From assembly GCA_950022655.1 (NCBI GenBank), contig OX465582.1:95866704-95930703 (forward strand): a DNA stretch of 64,000 nt, written 5' to 3'. Both the position numbers and the translations under genes were made by a program. Shown here in pieces: positions 44,683-53,692 of the stretch; the stretch's first letter is position 1; each line of letters begins with the position of its first letter. The notes beneath the pieces were generated by a model. The model saw nothing but the letters and a program-made list of their open reading frames with translations. It was not told the DNA's origin and ran no database searches. Origin of the DNA: Alentia gelatinosa. Taxonomy: Eukaryota > Annelida > Polychaeta > Phyllodocida > Polynoidae.

Positions 44683-46449
44683 AACTTGATAGTTTTGTGT
44701 GTTGGTGTGGGAGGAGGAAGAGGAGGAGGATATGGTCGCCCTGTCATCGTTATCGCGCTCTTTTGAACTCTGTCGTTAACTTGCAACACATCAACCAGAT
44801 TAAAGCCGTGTGAAACGTACACTTGCATTAGGCAGTTGTGTGTAATTACAGTTGCTCCATAGTATCAAAGAGATCTCTCTTTCTCAGTTATCACAGGTCG
44901 AACTTGTGATTCACCGATTTCTATGCTCTGAGAGATATACGAATGGTTACCAGTACGGCCCCAGTCCACTTCCTTATATACTGCTGAAACTGCTTAAGAT
45001 ATTTGTTCACGACGACCTGTGGCTACAACTGACCAAAGACAAATATCTTAAAACAGTCATGATATAGAGCTATATTTTGTCTAAACTGTGCCCAACCTGT
45101 TCAGTCAAATAAAAGAAAATCACGATTGGATAATAGACATTTTCCACAGGCTGGATTCGCACCTTATCTACTTGGTTACACAATGCCTGTAGCCAAATAA
45201 GCACCTGGCAAAGTATGTTTTAGCATTGTATGACTGAGTGTATGAGCGTAATGCGTTTATGATACCAGACAATATCATTTGCAGAGAAAATACAGCGGTT
45301 GCATCATATTTTATGGTATTCCAGGTCCTATTTGGTGTGCCATACATACATATCACGTCAATAATACTTTAGATATACCTTAGATAACACAGGGACACTA
45401 AATTGGATACACAATGATACATTTGCAGGTCTAGCTATTCTTATCTTTTTTCCAAATTAATACCAAAACAATCATCAACTATGAAGTTAAGGCAGACCAT
45501 AATAATTTAAACAGAATTTGCTTTAGAAGTCTAATCTGTCAGAAATCAACACTTCTGTATTCAAACCCTCCGTTCACACTCTAGGCTTGATTGCTGTATA
45601 TATCTACAGGCATGTGGCCGGACACGGCCGTGTTTGACCGAGCAAAAGCCTAAGGAACTCACCGTTAGGTGGCGTTGAACGGAAACACCTGTATTGTGCC
45701 AACTAATTTCAAAGATCAAAGCTCAAAGAAATCATATTTGACCAGTATGCCAAGACAAGCCAAAGCTGTAAAATATGTCAAGAGAAGTATCACTTATTCA
45801 AAAGGAATCCTTTGGGTTGGCATGACAGTAATGGCAATGTGGTACCCCATCTTGGGGCAAAATACAAATCAAGATCTTTGCTTAGAATTTGAATAAACAC
45901 TTCTGATTGACAACGATGTCCCCTCAAAGGAACATTTAAATGTATTTTTTTAACTGTGAAATAACCTTGCATCCCCAAACAACGCTTAAAATGATCACCA
46001 GAACTTAAGCGGATTACAAGCCGATTAATTTGTCTTGTTTCAAACTGTTGAAGGAACATTACACCCCCAGAGTGCTCAGTCACTAAACACTCCTCCCATC
46101 GGCATTTCAGAGCATCGTAAAAAAAGATCATGTGATTCAAACAGACGCGTGATCACCAGAGCCAAACCCTCTCCAGTTTCCGGGTGGGCGGGACTAGCTT
46201 TTTCTCGGAGAACTGGACCTGATCCCAGTTCCCAGGTCTTGAACGTAACTTCAGTAGGCATGAGTTGTGATGTGGTTTTTTTTGTCAGCACAAATCTTTC
46301 AATGTCTTCTATGTGCCACATCACTATATTGAGTATGATGTGTATTTGGTCTATAGGTACATGACGAATAGAAAAAAGGCTAGTTGGATATCAGATTATT
46401 TGCAGTATATAATATTTATATATAACTGGATCAAGGATCGTATAGATAA
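44683..46449. other. No gene recognised
   Basis: Several short frames on both strands (44852, 45669, 45790 minus, 46035) lack domains and splice context. The block at 46150-46260 is slightly GC-rich. I see no repeat family. Confidence 0.3.
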
Positions 46450-46575
46450 ACAATGCTCCACGAGTTTGGATGCGCTTCAACTGTCTTTCAGGCAAAGCCG
46501 AGTGACGATTACCAAACGAGTGGAATATTGTGTATTTTATTATTTGAGTGTTCTGTTCTGGATTTATCTCACCCC
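46450..46575. repeat. Palindrome family E with a family D-type module end
   Basis: Arms CAATGCTCCACGAGTTTGG / CCAAACGAGTGGAATATTG; loop CAGGCAAAGCCGAGTGACG. About 35 bp further, GGATTTATCTCACCCCC reproduces the outer end of the family D module. Half of the same palindrome is at 16590. Confidence 0.65.
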
Positions 46576-46665
46576 CTTGAATAACATAAAATAGCATGAA
46601 AATATCAGAGCAATTCAAATTACTTTTCAAATCCAGTTTGGATCGCCAACACAAAATAGCATATA

Positions 46666-46822
46666 TGTTCGATATCATCTCATAGGAATATCTCTTACCG
46701 ATAGTTTAGCGTATCACAGGCAATGATAAGGTGAAATATGAAATAATAGCTCACATATAGGCCATTTTGTGTTGGCGATTCCGGAAATCGCTGTGTTTCT
46801 CGCTTGGTGTGTCTCCAGCTTA
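46666..46822. repeat. Dispersed repeat shared with 43355-43497
   Basis: Same order of landmarks as the upstream copy, here with an internal small inverted repeat GGCGATTCCGGAAATCGC. Confidence 0.7.
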
Positions 46823-47885
46823 AAGGTTTGTGTAACCCCAGATACCACAGAAAGAGAAATCCATGGATGATGCTCTGAAAGGAAGCGCCATGAGAGGGAG
46901 CTGTAATCGGAACTGATACAATTACCATTGTGTTTCTCATCTCGGCCGTTTTAATGATTTAGCAACATTATGTAAGATTTAGTTTCTGCATCGTGTGAGT
47001 AGTGGAGCAATAATGAGATTGGCGCTGGATCACTGGAAAACATCACTGTGATATATTTTAGCAAACCCAGCAGACAGTCGTCAGATTTGTCCAGAATGTG
47101 ATGGTCAGATTGTCATTATATTATGGACCTAGGGTTAGAGGTGGTTTATAATTTTCTAATTGATCACATATGTTTTTCATGGAGGAACTGATGTACTGTT
47201 ATAACTATTTTTTCTATTTAAGTAAAGTAAGGAAAGTTTCTGTCGTCAAAGGACGTTCTTCCCAGAGAGGCCATGAAATAGGACATAATACAGGACAGAA
47301 CGAATTCTCTTTCATACAGACAAAGGTTTCATTGTACCGTAAACTTCAACTAATCTTGTAGGAGTTTGGGAGCAGATGATCCAATAAATTCATTACGGGA
47401 TATTACAATGGCCTGTCCCCAAGGACATGAGTGGTGTACTCAAAAATAAAAATGATAGGAATTGCTGACCAAGCACAACCCAAACTTGTGCAGTGAGGTA
47501 CCATTTTTGATTTCAGATGTTCAAAAGATTACCTTATTAGGCGATCAGACAATTGCAAATTCAGGATAAATGAGGTTCGTACTTATAAGGTTGGATTTGG
47601 CTCATGAAATTCAGGTCAACTATAGACTGTAGAACCGTCCCAAGGCGCTGTTGACACTATGTAAGAAGATCAGGGTGAAGGTCATGGTATTCTCTGAATG
47701 CAGTCCATGGCTGCTGGGTCAATCCATGCCTTCTGTGTTCCTAATACATATGTGCAACAGGTAAATAATTGAATGAATTGATACAATATACCTAAATAAG
47801 ACACAAAAAAATGTTGAACAATTGAATAGATGAATATTATTCATTATTTCTCGAAATTATTTTTGACAAGTGTTTATTATTCCTA
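46823..47885. other. No gene recognised
   Basis: Unassigned. A 63-codon frame at 47170 begins with aromatic and hydrophobic residues but has no donor site or processing motif. Confidence 0.25.
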
Positions 47886-48400
47886 ATAAAGTGGAATTCA
47901 CACGGTGGGATTCATGTAACTCACACGGTTCAAAATCTCAGATTTGTTCCTTTTCTAGTGGCAAATGTCGCCAACAAAAGCAAGGGAAAAACATGTCTCA
48001 GGGAAATGGAACCCCACAATCTATATGAAGAGATTGTTTATGAGTACATAGATTGTGTTAGAGTACAGAATCTCAGTAGGATTTGTCTCCAAAAAACACC
48101 TTGTGAGGTACATGAATCCCATCGTGTGAATCCTGCTTTAGGGTTAAATGGCGCCAACAATGGCAGGGAAACAATGTCTCAGAGAAATGGAACCTTACAA
48201 TTTAGACGAAGATGTTGTATTTGAGTACAGTATCCCAGCAGGATTTATCTCAGACAAACACCCTGTAAAGTACATGAATCCCACCGTGTTTGTGTTCGAG
48301 TACAGAATCTCAGTAGGATTTATCTCAAGCAAACACCCTGTGAGATACATGAATCCCATCATGTGGATCCTGTTTAGCCATGAAACATATAACTGGTATC
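47886..48400. repeat. Tandem repeat P, unit about 180 bp
   Basis: Each unit has GTGTGAATCC, GGCGCCAACAATGGCAGGGA, TGTCTCAGAGAAATGGAACC, GAGTACAGTATCCCAGCAGG and CACCCTGT..TACATGAATCCCA. Two full and one partial unit are present, with diverged relatives at 62820-63010 and 63470-63690. Frames that stay open give FISDKHPVKYMNP-like repeats in two units, but frames shift between units, so I treat it as non-coding. Confidence 0.7.
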
Positions 48401-49057
48401 GTGAATCCCCATCAGAAATACTCTTTTGTCCTCGAGTCATCGAGCATTATTCCACCAATAACTGTGATTGCGCCGTGCGATTCCCAATCGTCAGCGGGCA
48501 ATGCAATGGCCTTACGTTATGTAAAGTGGGTTAATCCATTGAGCCAGCTTAAAAGGTTTCAAGTGTGCCGATTTGCCACGATGAACTGAATTATATTCAA
48601 TTTCCCAGTCGCGCTCTCTTTGCATTAGTTATGAACACCAAGATGAACTCCGGGCGAGGAATTCCATCTTCCAACAGTTTATGACTTTAAAATAGAGTGG
48701 AGTCTGTGATTCTATTAGGCACAGATAAGAAAGTCCGTTTAGTTCATGAAGGCATATCAATACAATTCTGTGTGTCTAATGATGCACATAAATCGATATT
48801 TTGAATACTGAAATGACGCAAAAACGGTTGAATCTATTGGAGCATAGTCATATCTGTCAAATGGTAACAATGGATATACATTAAGACTCATGGAGCTATA
48901 TTGAGGGGATGCTACTATTTAATTCACACTTCTGCAAATTATCTGCAAACTATCTAACTGTAAGATTGAATTCTCCATAAACATTTTCATCAACTTATAT
49001 TATCAGCTTACCGTTAACAATATGACTATCATTGTTATCATAAGTAATAGTATTATC

Positions 49058-49059
<2 letters not shown>
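48401..49059. other. No gene recognised
   Basis: Unassigned. The open frame to 48534 is the tail of the repeat frame. Confidence 0.25.

Positions 49060-49119
<60 letters not shown>
49060..49119. repeat. (ATT)n microsatellite
   Basis: About 60 bp of pure ATT units. On the minus strand it reads as poly-asparagine inside a spurious frame. Confidence 0.95.
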
Positions 49120-49121
<2 letters not shown>

Positions 49122-49122
<1 letters not shown>

Positions 49123-49274
49123 ATACGAAAACAGGTATACTGTGTCTGTATGTTATAAATACTTGGTAAAATTGAGGATAAAAAGAACCTCTGCCTGCGG
49201 CATCGGTTCGTTTTTTCGTAAATTTTACCGCATATCTATCACGTATAGGCAATGTAACCCTGTTTTTGTGTATT
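49122..49274. repeat. Long palindrome P11 (same family as 37817)
   Basis: AATACGAAAACAGGTATACT..CTTGGTAAAATTGAGGATAA pairs with TTTTTTCGTAAATTTTACCG..GTAACCCTGTTTTTGTGTAT. Loop ACCTCTGCCTGCGGCATCGG. It adjoins the ATT microsatellite directly. Confidence 0.85.
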
Positions 49275-49437
49275 ACTACTACTACGTATCAATAAATACT
49301 GATCTTTAGGAAGGCCGTTGAGTTTGAGAACACTCAGAAATTGTCAGGCCAGTTGAAAACCAAATGTATATTTGAACTGTCGCCTAACAAAAAAGAAATA
49401 ATAAATGAATGTACCTCTCAACAGAAATTTGCTATTT
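49275..49437. other. No feature recognised
   Basis: Short unassigned spacer between a palindrome and a MITE. Confidence 0.2.
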
Positions 49438-49581
49438 GGGGCCATCCTTAAAGTAACATTTTGGAAACCCCCTCCCAATCTTCTACGCAATAGAACAAAA
49501 TAGGAGCATACAAAAAAATTCCATTTTGTTTTTCATTCCCCCTCCCCCCTCAGTGCGTACGTACTTTGTGGATGGCCCCTT
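49438..49581. mobile_element. Small MITE with GGGGCCATCC ends
   Basis: GGGGCCATCCTTAAAGTA (left) and TACTTTGTGGATGGCCCC (right) are inverted. The interior is C-rich near the right end (CCCCCTCCCCCCTCAGTG). 144 bp, non-coding. The 98-codon frame starting at 49526 crosses its edge and is not supported as a gene. Confidence 0.7.
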
Positions 49582-49894
49582 ACGAATATCATACCTTTGG
49601 CGATTGTGTAGACAGGACTATGAATCTAATGCGTATGTTGTCATAAGATTGTTTACAGTTGAAGAAATACCTTTTAATGAACAAATATTACATTTCACAA
49701 AAGAAAGGGGAAAAAATCATCCTTATTTTCATTTGAGGGATTTCCTTGTTATATTACTCCCGTATTGTCTGATTGGAGAAGACTTGGCGTCTTATTCTGA
49801 TTGCCTATATCAGTTCCGCTAGTCTACTTATATCCTAGTAGACAGCAAACAGACTAGAAGGTTATTTTCTAACATGTATCTTTTTAAAATTCTA
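49582..49894. other. No gene recognised
   Basis: Part of the unsupported 98-codon frame (to 49822) lies here. It has no recognisable domain or splice context. Confidence 0.2.
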
Positions 49895-50095
49895 TTTGAT
49901 AATCTAGGCTCGTACATGTAGATCCTTACCTCTATACCATAGAGACTTGGGGATGATGTGGGTCAACTTTATTCAACACTTATGGACGGCTAAGATTGTC
50001 TGAGCGAACAAACATAAATATCATTAAATGATAACTCTTCTGCGAGATACAGGAAAGGGTCTTCATGCACGAGCCTAGATTATTAAACAGGCCCC
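49895..50095. mobile_element. Family X MITE, copy 2 (inverted)
   Basis: TTTGATAATCTAGGCTCGTA (left, outer bases lost) and AGCCTAGATTATTAAACAGG..CCCC (right). It has GATGTGGGTCAACTTTATTC in the interior. Confidence 0.7.
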
Positions 50096-51260
50096 AGGTT
50101 ATCATCTAGCATAGTTATCACCAAGGATTTTTTAAAATTTATTTTTCATTTCAGTAACACAGTTTAACGACTACAAGCAATCGCCTTATTGGCGTTCTTC
50201 CCAGCAGGAGTCACAATTACACAGGACAAACAGCGACACTAACAAATGAACAAGGACAAAATAAAGATACATAATACTTGGTATCAGCAATTAAAGTTAT
50301 CTATAGACATATATTACATTTTCACCTTTCCTTTTTGAAAAATAGGATGGTCATCATCAAAGGATGGTTTAAATGCATATGAACAACTTAACGTCGATGA
50401 GAGTTCGAGTAAACGTATATACGTGTATTGTCAACTATCAAGAGTGTGTAGTTAGAAGATGTACTATAGAAGTATCTCTCACTTTTGTTGTCTTTGTTCG
50501 TGTGTGTGTGCACTTGTCCATTGTGATGTGATTGATGTATTGGTATATATCAGGTCCAAAAACCAATTAAGGAAACCACACTAAATTATTATAACATAAG
50601 ATATTACTACACGGAGTCATATGACCTGTAATGTATATGTACCATTATCCTCTATGACATTCTTTATATACGAAAAATGAGGAACAGATAAAACTTAACA
50701 GCACAGATATGTAACTGTCATCTGTACCGATATACTCACTACTGTATTGTTTCCTTTTTGTATTTGTATTCTTGCTTCGGATTATGCAAAGAAGATCGCC
50801 AAACATTGTCAGGCGATTGTATGTGTCCTCCAAATAACTTGAATAATTTTTTTTTTCAAATGGTCTGCTTAAATATCCATCTCAGTCTGTGGTTTCTTGC
50901 ATGTGTGCAGCACTAAAACGGCGGATCTAATCAAGATCCATTTATGATGGTCTATAAAGGGAACAGATCATTGACAGTTCCTATTTATGACAAAGAAAGA
51001 ATATGGGGGAACAATTGAAATGAGGGACAAAAAGGAGGCATCTGTCTATGGAAGAAGCCAATGTTGATGGCGTGCCGAGATATATGAAGTGTTAGTAATG
51101 ATTCCATTGAATTCATTACACAATATGATTCATCAGAACCTAGCAGATGAGATGTCATCATACACAGTGTAGAACAATTACAGAATCACCTGGAGGTATA
51201 TTCTATTTCCAAACATGACACTTATAATGCATGATTTGATCTACCTATTTATCTTAGCCT
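50096..51260. other. Probable intron or intergenic; weak signal-peptide frame only
   Basis: No repeat family recognised. A short frame from ATG 50459 to 50542 is discussed as a weak candidate first exon for the neuropeptide gene (hydrophobic, Cys-rich start MYYRSISHFCCLCSCV, phase-0 end before GTATAT). Part of it is translated GT-repeat, so support is poor. Confidence 0.2.
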
Positions 51261-51422
51261 AGTACTTAAGGGAAACTAGTTAACCTAATTGGGACGGCTT
51301 ATCGTACCGCGTTACTATCGGTAAAATTATAGCATGAGCTCGCAGAGCGAATGCGATAATTTTACCGATAGTAACAAGGTACGATATGCTGTCCCAATTA
51401 GGTTAACAAGTTTCACTTGTAC
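51261..51422. repeat. Long near-perfect palindrome P12 (about 160 bp)
   Basis: Arms AGTACTTAAGGGAAACTAGT, TAACCTAATTGGGAC, TATCGTACC, TTACTATCGGTAAAATTAT are mirrored through to GTTTCACTTGTACT. Loop GAGCTCGCAGAGCGAATGCG. The right flank ACTATACACCTCTAAATACA and GATGTCGAAGTGATAAAC is shared with the 13103 palindrome. Confidence 0.85.
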
Positions 51423-51937
51423 TATACACCTCTAAATACATGTAAATATTCAAAAACTCACCAAAATATGTTGATGTCGAAGTGATAAACAAAGTCGCCT
51501 GGGCGGGCGGAAGTCACTTTCTGCTAGGAATGTGTACCGCGATATTCATAGCCGCAATTTCGTAAATAAAATTCAAACTCTTAGAAAATTCTTTTCTTTG
51601 CAAATATTAGTCTCATAATATTATTTATCAATTTTCTATCTAATTTTTGTGTTCGGATATTGATCATTTATGATTTATTAACATACTTTACGAGATTGAG
51701 TTTTCGAAGTAGGGTGGTATGGCACCATACCGGCACAATATGGTGGTACGGCTCAACTACCACTTGGACAGCAGAGGTTGGTATTTGGAGTATTTTAAGG
51801 CACAGGTGAATAGTACAAACGTACATAGGCTCAAAATAACTCAATCGTACTCAACAGGGTTGTGAGTACCGTAACTCATACTCAATGGGCAATAAACAGA
51901 AAACTATTTCCAGGCTAAGTTAAAATCTGAAACATAT
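51423..51937. other. No gene recognised
   Basis: Apart from the shared flank at 51423-51490, this holds an imperfect repeat of GGTGGTAYGGC phrases at about 51713-51750. No exon. Confidence 0.25.
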
Positions 51938-52032
51938 TCGTGCTTGGTCTGAGTCCCCGTTCGCCATCTCGTTTGGAGCACTTCGGAATATTCACTCGGC
52001 TATCGTCTCGTTCAACGGGGACACAAACCAAA
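51938..52032. repeat. Palindrome P16 with the loop of P15
   Basis: Arms TTGGTCTGAGTCCCCGTT / AACGGGGACACAAACCAA. Loop CACTCGGCTATCGTCTCG, the exact reverse complement of the 5236 loop and extended by several bases each side. The right flank (ACTCATTAATTTCTTTCTTT) matches 18909 and 19112 in reverse. It lies about 280 bp upstream of the neuropeptide exon. Confidence 0.75.
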
Positions 52033-52288
52033 AACTCATTAATTTCTTTCTTTTATCCTACACAGTAACACCATTCAGTCATTGTACATATCTGAGACTG
52101 GAGGCACCGGCTTGCAAGCTCCCCCAGTCGCACAGTGTGAACTGGCCTTAACCCATTCAGTTATTGCAAATATATTGAAAGCGTCAAGTGGGTTGTGTCA
52201 AGTAATAGCAGAATATCACAGCACTTTTTAGCTAGGTCTGTATTGGTGTCAAAATAGACGATATACTTATAAATCCTAACTAATCCGT

Positions 52289-52309
52289 TTTTTTCTTATA
52301 TCATTCCAG
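52289..52309 (+). promoter_or_regulatory. 3' splice acceptor of the neuropeptide exon
   Basis: A pyrimidine-rich tract ending TTTTCTTATATCATTCCAG, preceded by a branch-like CTAAC at 52276-52280, puts the exon start at 52310. An in-frame TAA at 52277-52279 closes the frame upstream, which supports splicing rather than an unspliced start. Confidence 0.7.
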
Positions 52310-52931
52310 GACGATTTGGAAGACAATATGGAGAAGGAAATTGAAACTGAAGCTTTTGATGCTCAATCAAATTGGCTTCCTGAACGCGTTGAGCATCAAG
52401 AACACTTCCCCCTTCCTGACTATGACCTCTCGAAAACATCGGACTTTACGGCTGACCAAGGCTTTAACGATGATGAGGAAGGGGAGGAGACGGAATTTAG
52501 CAAACGCTCAAGGACAAATACATACCCATCAGGGGAGAAACTCGATCAAGACGAATATAACTACTTCAAACGTAATCCTCACATCGGCTTTTCCGCAGCT
52601 CGTGGCAAACGACCATCAGCAGACGACATTTCTTACAAACGAGGCCCGCCACAGGGCTTTTCCTCCGCGCGCGGGAAACGCTACAGCTTTCCTGACCTCT
52701 CTGACAAGAGAACTCCACCCACCGGCTTCTCTTCAGTACGTGGGAAGAGGGGGGAGAGATATAGGAATCCCTTCTTTAGATTGATTCTATCAGACGCAGA
52801 TGAGCCGCCGAAACGCACCCCTCCGGCGGGATTCTCTTACTCCCGCGGTAAAAAGTCGTCTGCTCTCGGTTCAAGAGATCACGTGACACGACAGGACTAC
52901 TACCGGTCTATGGTCTCCCGGCTTCTCACAG
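52310..52931 (+). CDS. Neuropeptide precursor exon, tachykinin-related GFSxxR-amide peptides
   Basis: An internal coding exon, phase 0 at its start, of 207 codons plus one base. Residues 1-88 are acidic and without Cys. Four decapeptides follow, each between dibasic sites and each with C-terminal Gly for amidation: NPHIGFSAAR (89-98), GPPQGFSSAR (112-121), TPPTGFSSVR (135-144) and TPPAGFSYSR (170-179). They are processed at KR on the left and GKR, GKR, GKR, GKK on the right. Acidic spacers separate them. Such precursors pass through the secretory pathway to release amidated peptides acting on G-protein-coupled receptors. F-x-x-x-R-amide matches protostome tachykinin-related and natalisin-type peptides, although the usual Gly at the third position is replaced by A, S or Y. 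The signal peptide must be on an upstream exon. At the 3' end CAG/GTTAGT is a good donor; unspliced, the frame stops after two bases at TAG (52934-52936). Precursor identity is near certain, family assignment less so. Confidence 0.9.
52574..52612 (+). other. Mature peptide 1 with processing site
   Basis: Codes NPHIGFSAAR followed by G-KR; preceded by KR at 52568-52573. Predicted product is amidated at Arg. The most divergent of the four (N-P-H-I instead of x-P-P-x). Confidence 0.85.
52643..52681 (+). other. Mature peptide 2 with processing site
   Basis: Codes GPPQGFSSAR followed by G-KR; preceded by KR. Predicted amidated decapeptide. Confidence 0.85.
52712..52750 (+). other. Mature peptide 3 with processing site
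   Basis: Codes TPPTGFSSVR followed by G-KR; preceded by KR. Predicted amidated decapeptide. Confidence 0.85.
52817..52855 (+). other. Mature peptide 4 with processing site
   Basis: Codes TPPAGFSYSR followed by G-KK; preceded by KR. The right-hand site is KK rather than KR. Predicted amidated decapeptide. Confidence 0.85.
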
Positions 52932-52937
52932 GTTAGT
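52932..52937 (+). promoter_or_regulatory. 5' splice donor overlapping an in-frame stop
   Basis: ACAG/GTTAGT matches the animal donor consensus. Codons across it read GGT TAG, so if the site is skipped the protein ends in Gly only two codons further. Retention and splicing would give nearly the same peptides. Confidence 0.6.
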
Positions 52938-53086
52938 TGTCATGTCTTCAACTTTCTTTTTTTAAATATTTATTTTAGCTAGGTCATACTCAGTCCCAAG
53001 ACTGGTTTCAAGGTATTCAGAATACATTCTTTTGATTTTTTTTTTGCATTTCTCAATATTTGTTAACATGTTATGCTTCGTAGACA

Positions 53087-53369
53087 TTTATCCTACCCCT
53101 AATAAAAAAACTCCATAGGCTTAACATGGGATTTGTTTATGTCACGGGTAGTGACATAAAGTGTTGTTTATGCCACTACTTTCTGATACTGAAAAAATAT
53201 GGAAACGGGGCAGGATAAAATCTAGACGCCACTCGTTTGAAATTGAGTTTATTTATGCCACTCATTTTGTTGGTTCCGTATTGTCACTCGTCTTCGACTC
53301 GTGAAATTAAGGAGCCAACAAAATGTGTGGCATAAATAAACTCAGACTCAAACTCGTGACGTCTCTTGA
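53087..53369. mobile_element. Fold-back composite: family C module plus palindrome (P3-type arms)
   Basis: Module TTTATCCTACCCCTAATAAA ... GGGGCAGGATAAAA (53087-53220), then palindrome with arms ACTCGTTTGAAATTGAGTTT / CTCAGACTCAAACTCGTGAC and loop CACTCGTCTTCGACTCGTGA. Same order as at 22401. Confidence 0.8.
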
Positions 53370-53390
53370 TAATATATGCATACATAACTT

Positions 53391-53692
53391 TATCTCACCC
53401 CTAGTATTTCTTCCCTTAGGCCTAACATTGTGAACTTATAGTCAATGTTCATGGAGTATTAAGGAAAAAAATACTCAATTGGGGATCATGTCACAAATGT
53501 TAGCCAATTAGTGAGGGGTCGAGATAAAGTTAGAAACCTATTCAAGTTAATGGGCAGAGCTCAATCCCGTCTCGTTTGAATCGCTGAAGAATTCATGCAG
53601 ATTCTCCTTGAGAATTATTATGCTCTTTTGTTGGGATTAAATTTGATGGGATACAAGCTCTGACCATAAACATTCATAGGTTTCCTCTATAA
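53391..53692. mobile_element. Family D fold-back, copy 4, complete module
   Basis: Module TTTATCTCACCCCTAG ... GAGGGGTCGAGATAAA (53391-53535) contains AATACTCAATTGGGGATCAT and ATGTTAGCCAATTAG. The palindrome (53536-53692) has arms GAAACCTATTCAAGTTAATG / CATAAACATTCATAGGTTTC. It starts only about 20 bp after the family C composite. Confidence 0.75.

Noticed and set aside
48148..48534. 128-codon frame with repeated FISxKHPVxYMNP
   Set aside because: It is a tandem DNA repeat whose units are not all in the same frame. Diverged copies at 62820 and 63470 do not keep the frame.
48995..49252. Poly-Asn frame on minus strand
   Set aside because: Translation of an (ATT)n microsatellite plus a palindrome arm.
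52574..52855. True kinin (bradykinin) gene
   Set aside because: The PPxGFS likeness includes an extra residue. The peptides are amidated and multi-copy, and the prohormone layout fits invertebrate Ramide precursors, not a kininogen.
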